From NCBI GenBank assembly GCA_964475115.1, contig CAYYVJ010000043.1:1-17410 (forward strand): DNA of 17,410 bases. Reading direction: 5' to 3'. The position numbers and the translations under genes were made by a program. Below are positions 15,528 through 17,410 of the stretch, piece by piece. The notes beneath the pieces are model-generated. The model saw only the letters and a list, made by a program, of their open reading frames with translations, was not told the origin of the DNA and ran no database searches. Each line of letters starts with the position of its first letter. Position 1 is the stretch's first letter. The stretch comes from CAYYVJ01 sp964475115. Lineage in GTDB: Bacteria > Bacillota > Clostridia > Lachnospirales > Lachnospiraceae.

Positions 15528-17168
15528 ATGGATTATCAAATGTTTTGTTATCAATGTCAAGAGACAGCAGGAAATAAAGGATGTACAAAAGCTGGTGTAT
15601 GTGGAAAATCAGCAGATTTATCAAATATCCAAGATTTACTTATATATGTAACAAAAGGATTAAGTGATATTACAACAGTACTTAGAGGGCAGGGAGAAAT
15701 TATATCTGCAGAAGTGAATCACCTTATTACCTTAAATATGTTTACAACAATTACAAATGCAAATTTCGATGATGATGTGTTTTATCAAAGAATATTAGAT
15801 ACTTTAAAAATTAAAGAAGATTTATTATCACGTGTAGCCGATAAGAGTGTTTTACAAGAAGCTGCTCTTTGGAATGAAAGTTCAAAAGAGAAGATGGATG
15901 AGAAAGCTCTTACTGTAGGTGTACTTGCTACAGAAAATGAAGATATTAGAAGTCTTAGAGAATTAATTATATATGGAACAAAAGGTTTATCTGCATATGT
16001 AAAACATGCAAATGAATTAGGATATGATAATGATGATGTAAATGCATTTATGCAAAAAGCATTAGCAAAAACATTAGATAATACCCTAAGTGTAGATGAT
16101 CTTGTAGCACTTACTTTAGAAACTGGTAAAATTGGTGTAGATGGAATGGCACTTTTAGATAGTGCAAATACAGGAACTTATGGAAACCCTGAAATTACTA
16201 AGGTAAATATTGGTGTAGGAAAGAATCCTGGAATTATTATTTCTGGACATGATTTAAAAGATTTGGAACAATTATTAGAGCAAACACAAGGAACAGGCGT
16301 AGATGTTTATACACATTCAGAAATGCTTCCAGCTCATTATTATCCAGAATTTAAGAAATATGATAACTTTGTAGGAAACTATGGTAATGCATGGTGGAAA
16401 CAAAAAGAAGAGTTTGAAAGCTTTAATGGTCCTATTCTTATGACTACAAACTGTATTGTACCACCTAAGGATTCTTATAAAAATAGATTGTTTACAACTG
16501 GAACATCAGGTTTTCCAGGATGTGCTCATATTGAGAAAGATGAGAATGGAAAGAAAGACTTCTCAGCTATCATAGAAATGGCAAAAACATGTCCTGCTCC
16601 AACACAGATTGAAGAGGGAGAAATCATTGGTGGATTTGCTCATAATCAAGTACTAGCATTAGCTGATCAAGTAGTAGAAGCCGTAAAAACTGGTGCGATA
16701 AAGAGATTCTTCGTTATGGCAGGTTGTGACGGACGTCAAAAAGCTAGAGATTATTATACTGATTTTGCAAGTGCTCTTCCAAAAGATACTGTTATTATGA
16801 CAGCAGGTTGTGCAAAATATAAATATAATAAATTAGCACTTGGAGATATTAATGGTATTCCAAGAGTATTAGATGCAGGACAATGTAATGATTCTTATTC
16901 ATTGGCAGTAATTGCACTTAAATTAAAAGAAGTATTTGATCTTGATGATATCAATAAATTACCACTTTCATTTAATATTGCATGGTATGAACAAAAAGCA
17001 GTTATTGTATTATTATCATTATTGTACTTAGGTGTTAAAAACATTCACTTAGGACCAACATTACCAGCTTTCCTTTCACCAAATGTAGCAAATGTACTTG
17101 TGGAGAATTTTGGTATTAGTGGAATTGGTACAGTTGAAGATGACATTAAGTTATTTATGGAAGCTTAG
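15528..17168 (+). CDS. hcp: Hydroxylamine reductase / hybrid cluster protein
   Basis: This 546-residue cytoplasmic enzyme is known in its family as a hydroxylamine reductase and as a nitric oxide reductase or S-nitrosylase in nitrosative stress. The N-terminal cubane cluster cysteines follow the CX2CX8CX5C spacing: C7, C10, C19 and C25. All eight expected hybrid-cluster ligands are present: H241 (GHD), E265 (SEM), C309 (TTNCI), C400 (AGCDG, the persulfide position), C428 (AGCAKYKY), C453 (GQCNDSYS), E488 and K490 (WYEQK). Length and motifs indicate a complete, active protein. AAGGAG (15515-15520) sits 7 nt before ATG. The gene is divergent from the Crp/Fnr regulator and probably monocistronic, because a new consensus promoter begins 30 nt after its stop. 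No clear terminator is seen after it. Confidence 0.98.
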   Translation: MDYQMFCYQCQETAGNKGCTKAGVCGKSADLSNIQDLLIYVTKGLSDITTVLRGQGEIISAEVNHLITLNMFTTITNANFDDDVFYQRILDTLKIKEDLLSRVADKSVLQEAALWNESSKEKMDEKALTVGVLATENEDIRSLRELIIYGTKGLSAYVKHANELGYDNDDVNAFMQKALAKTLDNTLSVDDLVALTLETGKIGVDGMALLDSANTGTYGNPEITKVNIGVGKNPGIIISGHDLKDLEQLLEQTQGTGVDVYTHSEMLPAHYYPEFKKYDNFVGNYGNAWWKQKEEFESFNGPILMTTNCIVPPKDSYKNRLFTTGTSGFPGCAHIEKDENGKKDFSAIIEMAKTCPAPTQIEEGEIIGGFAHNQVLALADQVVEAVKTGAIKRFFVMAGCDGRQKARDYYTDFASALPKDTVIMTAGCAKYKYNKLALGDINGIPRVLDAGQCNDSYSLAVIALKLKEVFDLDDINKLPLSFNIAWYEQKAVIVLLSLLYLGVKNIHLGPTLPAFLSPNVANVLVENFGISGIGTVEDDIKLFMEA

Positions 17169-17197
17169 TCAATTATAACTTTAAATTGTAAAAGTCA

Positions 17198-17226
17198 TTG
17201 ACAAATAATTAAATTCGTATTATTAT
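17198..17226 (+). promoter_or_regulatory. Promoter of T-box leader
   Basis: A perfect -35 TTGACA (17198-17203) and TATTAT (17221-17226, 5/6) are spaced by 17 bp. Transcription should start near 17233, just before the T-box structure. Confidence 0.8.
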
Positions 17227-17232
17227 AGTTTT

Positions 17233-17410
17233 AATTAAAAAAAGAAACCGATGAGAAAGAAGAGTAAGCCAATAACAAGATTTCAGAGAGTTGCTGTAGG
17301 TGGGAATGCAATATTACGTTATAGCTGAATGGGCTTTTGAGGGCAACCCGAAGTAATAGTAGGAGTTGACGGGATACCATACCTGTTACAAAGATGGCAC
17401 ATATGTAGTA
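17233..17410 (+). ncRNA. T-box riboswitch leader, probable tryptophan (TGG) specifier, truncated by window edge
   Basis: The leader shows the order of T-box stem I elements: an AGAAAGAAGAGTA-like 5' arm (K-turn region) near 17254, the distal AGAGAGTTGC...GTAGGTGGGA part (17286 onward), and the specifier-side segment GAA-TGG-GCTTTTGAG beginning at 17327. The triplet after GAA is TGG (17330-17332), so the sensed tRNA is probably tRNA-Trp. A stem III-like segment with GACGGGATACC and a following CCTGTTAC arm (17368-17389) comes next. The antiterminator with the TGGNACCGCG T-box sequence and the controlled gene lie beyond the right edge. The T-box class is confident; the amino acid depends on placing the specifier loop by eye. 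Confidence 0.85.

Noticed and set aside
17169..17197. Terminator after hcp
   Set aside because: Only a 5-bp stem (ACTTT/AAAGT) without a T-run is present.
1..17410. CRISPR array, tRNA, rRNA or insertion sequence
   Set aside because: No spaced repeats, cloverleaf-like genes, rRNA motifs or transposase-like proteins were seen on either strand.

Overview
The window is A+T-rich, densely packed DNA with strong AGGAGG-type ribosome binding sites, a T-box leader, a rubrerythrin, a hybrid cluster protein and a DUF4474-like protein. Together these point to an anaerobic low-GC Firmicute of the Clostridia, most likely a Lachnospiraceae-like species. This is inferred from gene content; no taxonomic search was possible.

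Left part (1-8199, + strand). The 3' end of a COG1101-type ABC ATPase (TrpXYZ/ABC-sugar-like uptake family) ends at a clear hairpin terminator. An extended -10 promoter then precedes carB (carbamoyl-phosphate synthase large subunit, without carA beside it). carB runs 19 and 14 nt apart into a topoisomerase IV-like pair, parE and parC, so the three look like one transcription unit.

Middle part (8196-11160, - strand). Three genes joined by 4-nt stop/start overlaps encode an ABC-2 type exporter (ATPase and two permeases). The last permease is convergent with parC and the two stop codons overlap. The operon's start lies next to a truncated gene.

Rearranged part (11162-14613, + strand). Two pieces of AprX-like subtilisin (S8) proteases lie 2.65 kb apart. 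The first carries the catalytic His and the oxyanion Asn; the second carries the catalytic Ser. The part with the catalytic Asp is missing. Between the pieces sit a rubrerythrin gene with its own promoter and terminator, a membrane-anchored DUF4474-like gene and a calcineurin-like phosphoesterase. Both protease pieces are free of stops. They seem to cover the same few residues at the junction with different sequence, and an imperfect 15-bp direct repeat (13/15) lies at the two inner junctions. This looks like a recent rearrangement involving one or two subtilase genes.

Right part (14614-17410). A long hairpin separates the subtilase remnant from a Crp/Fnr-family regulator on the - strand. That regulator is divergent from hcp (hydroxylamine reductase/hybrid cluster protein). 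A perfect 8-4-8 palindrome lies centred about 41.5 bp before the inferred hcp start site, the geometry of a class II Crp/Fnr-activated promoter. The pair looks like an HcpR-type nitrosative-stress switch. After hcp, a consensus promoter drives a T-box leader with an apparent TGG (Trp) specifier, which runs off the right edge before its regulated gene.
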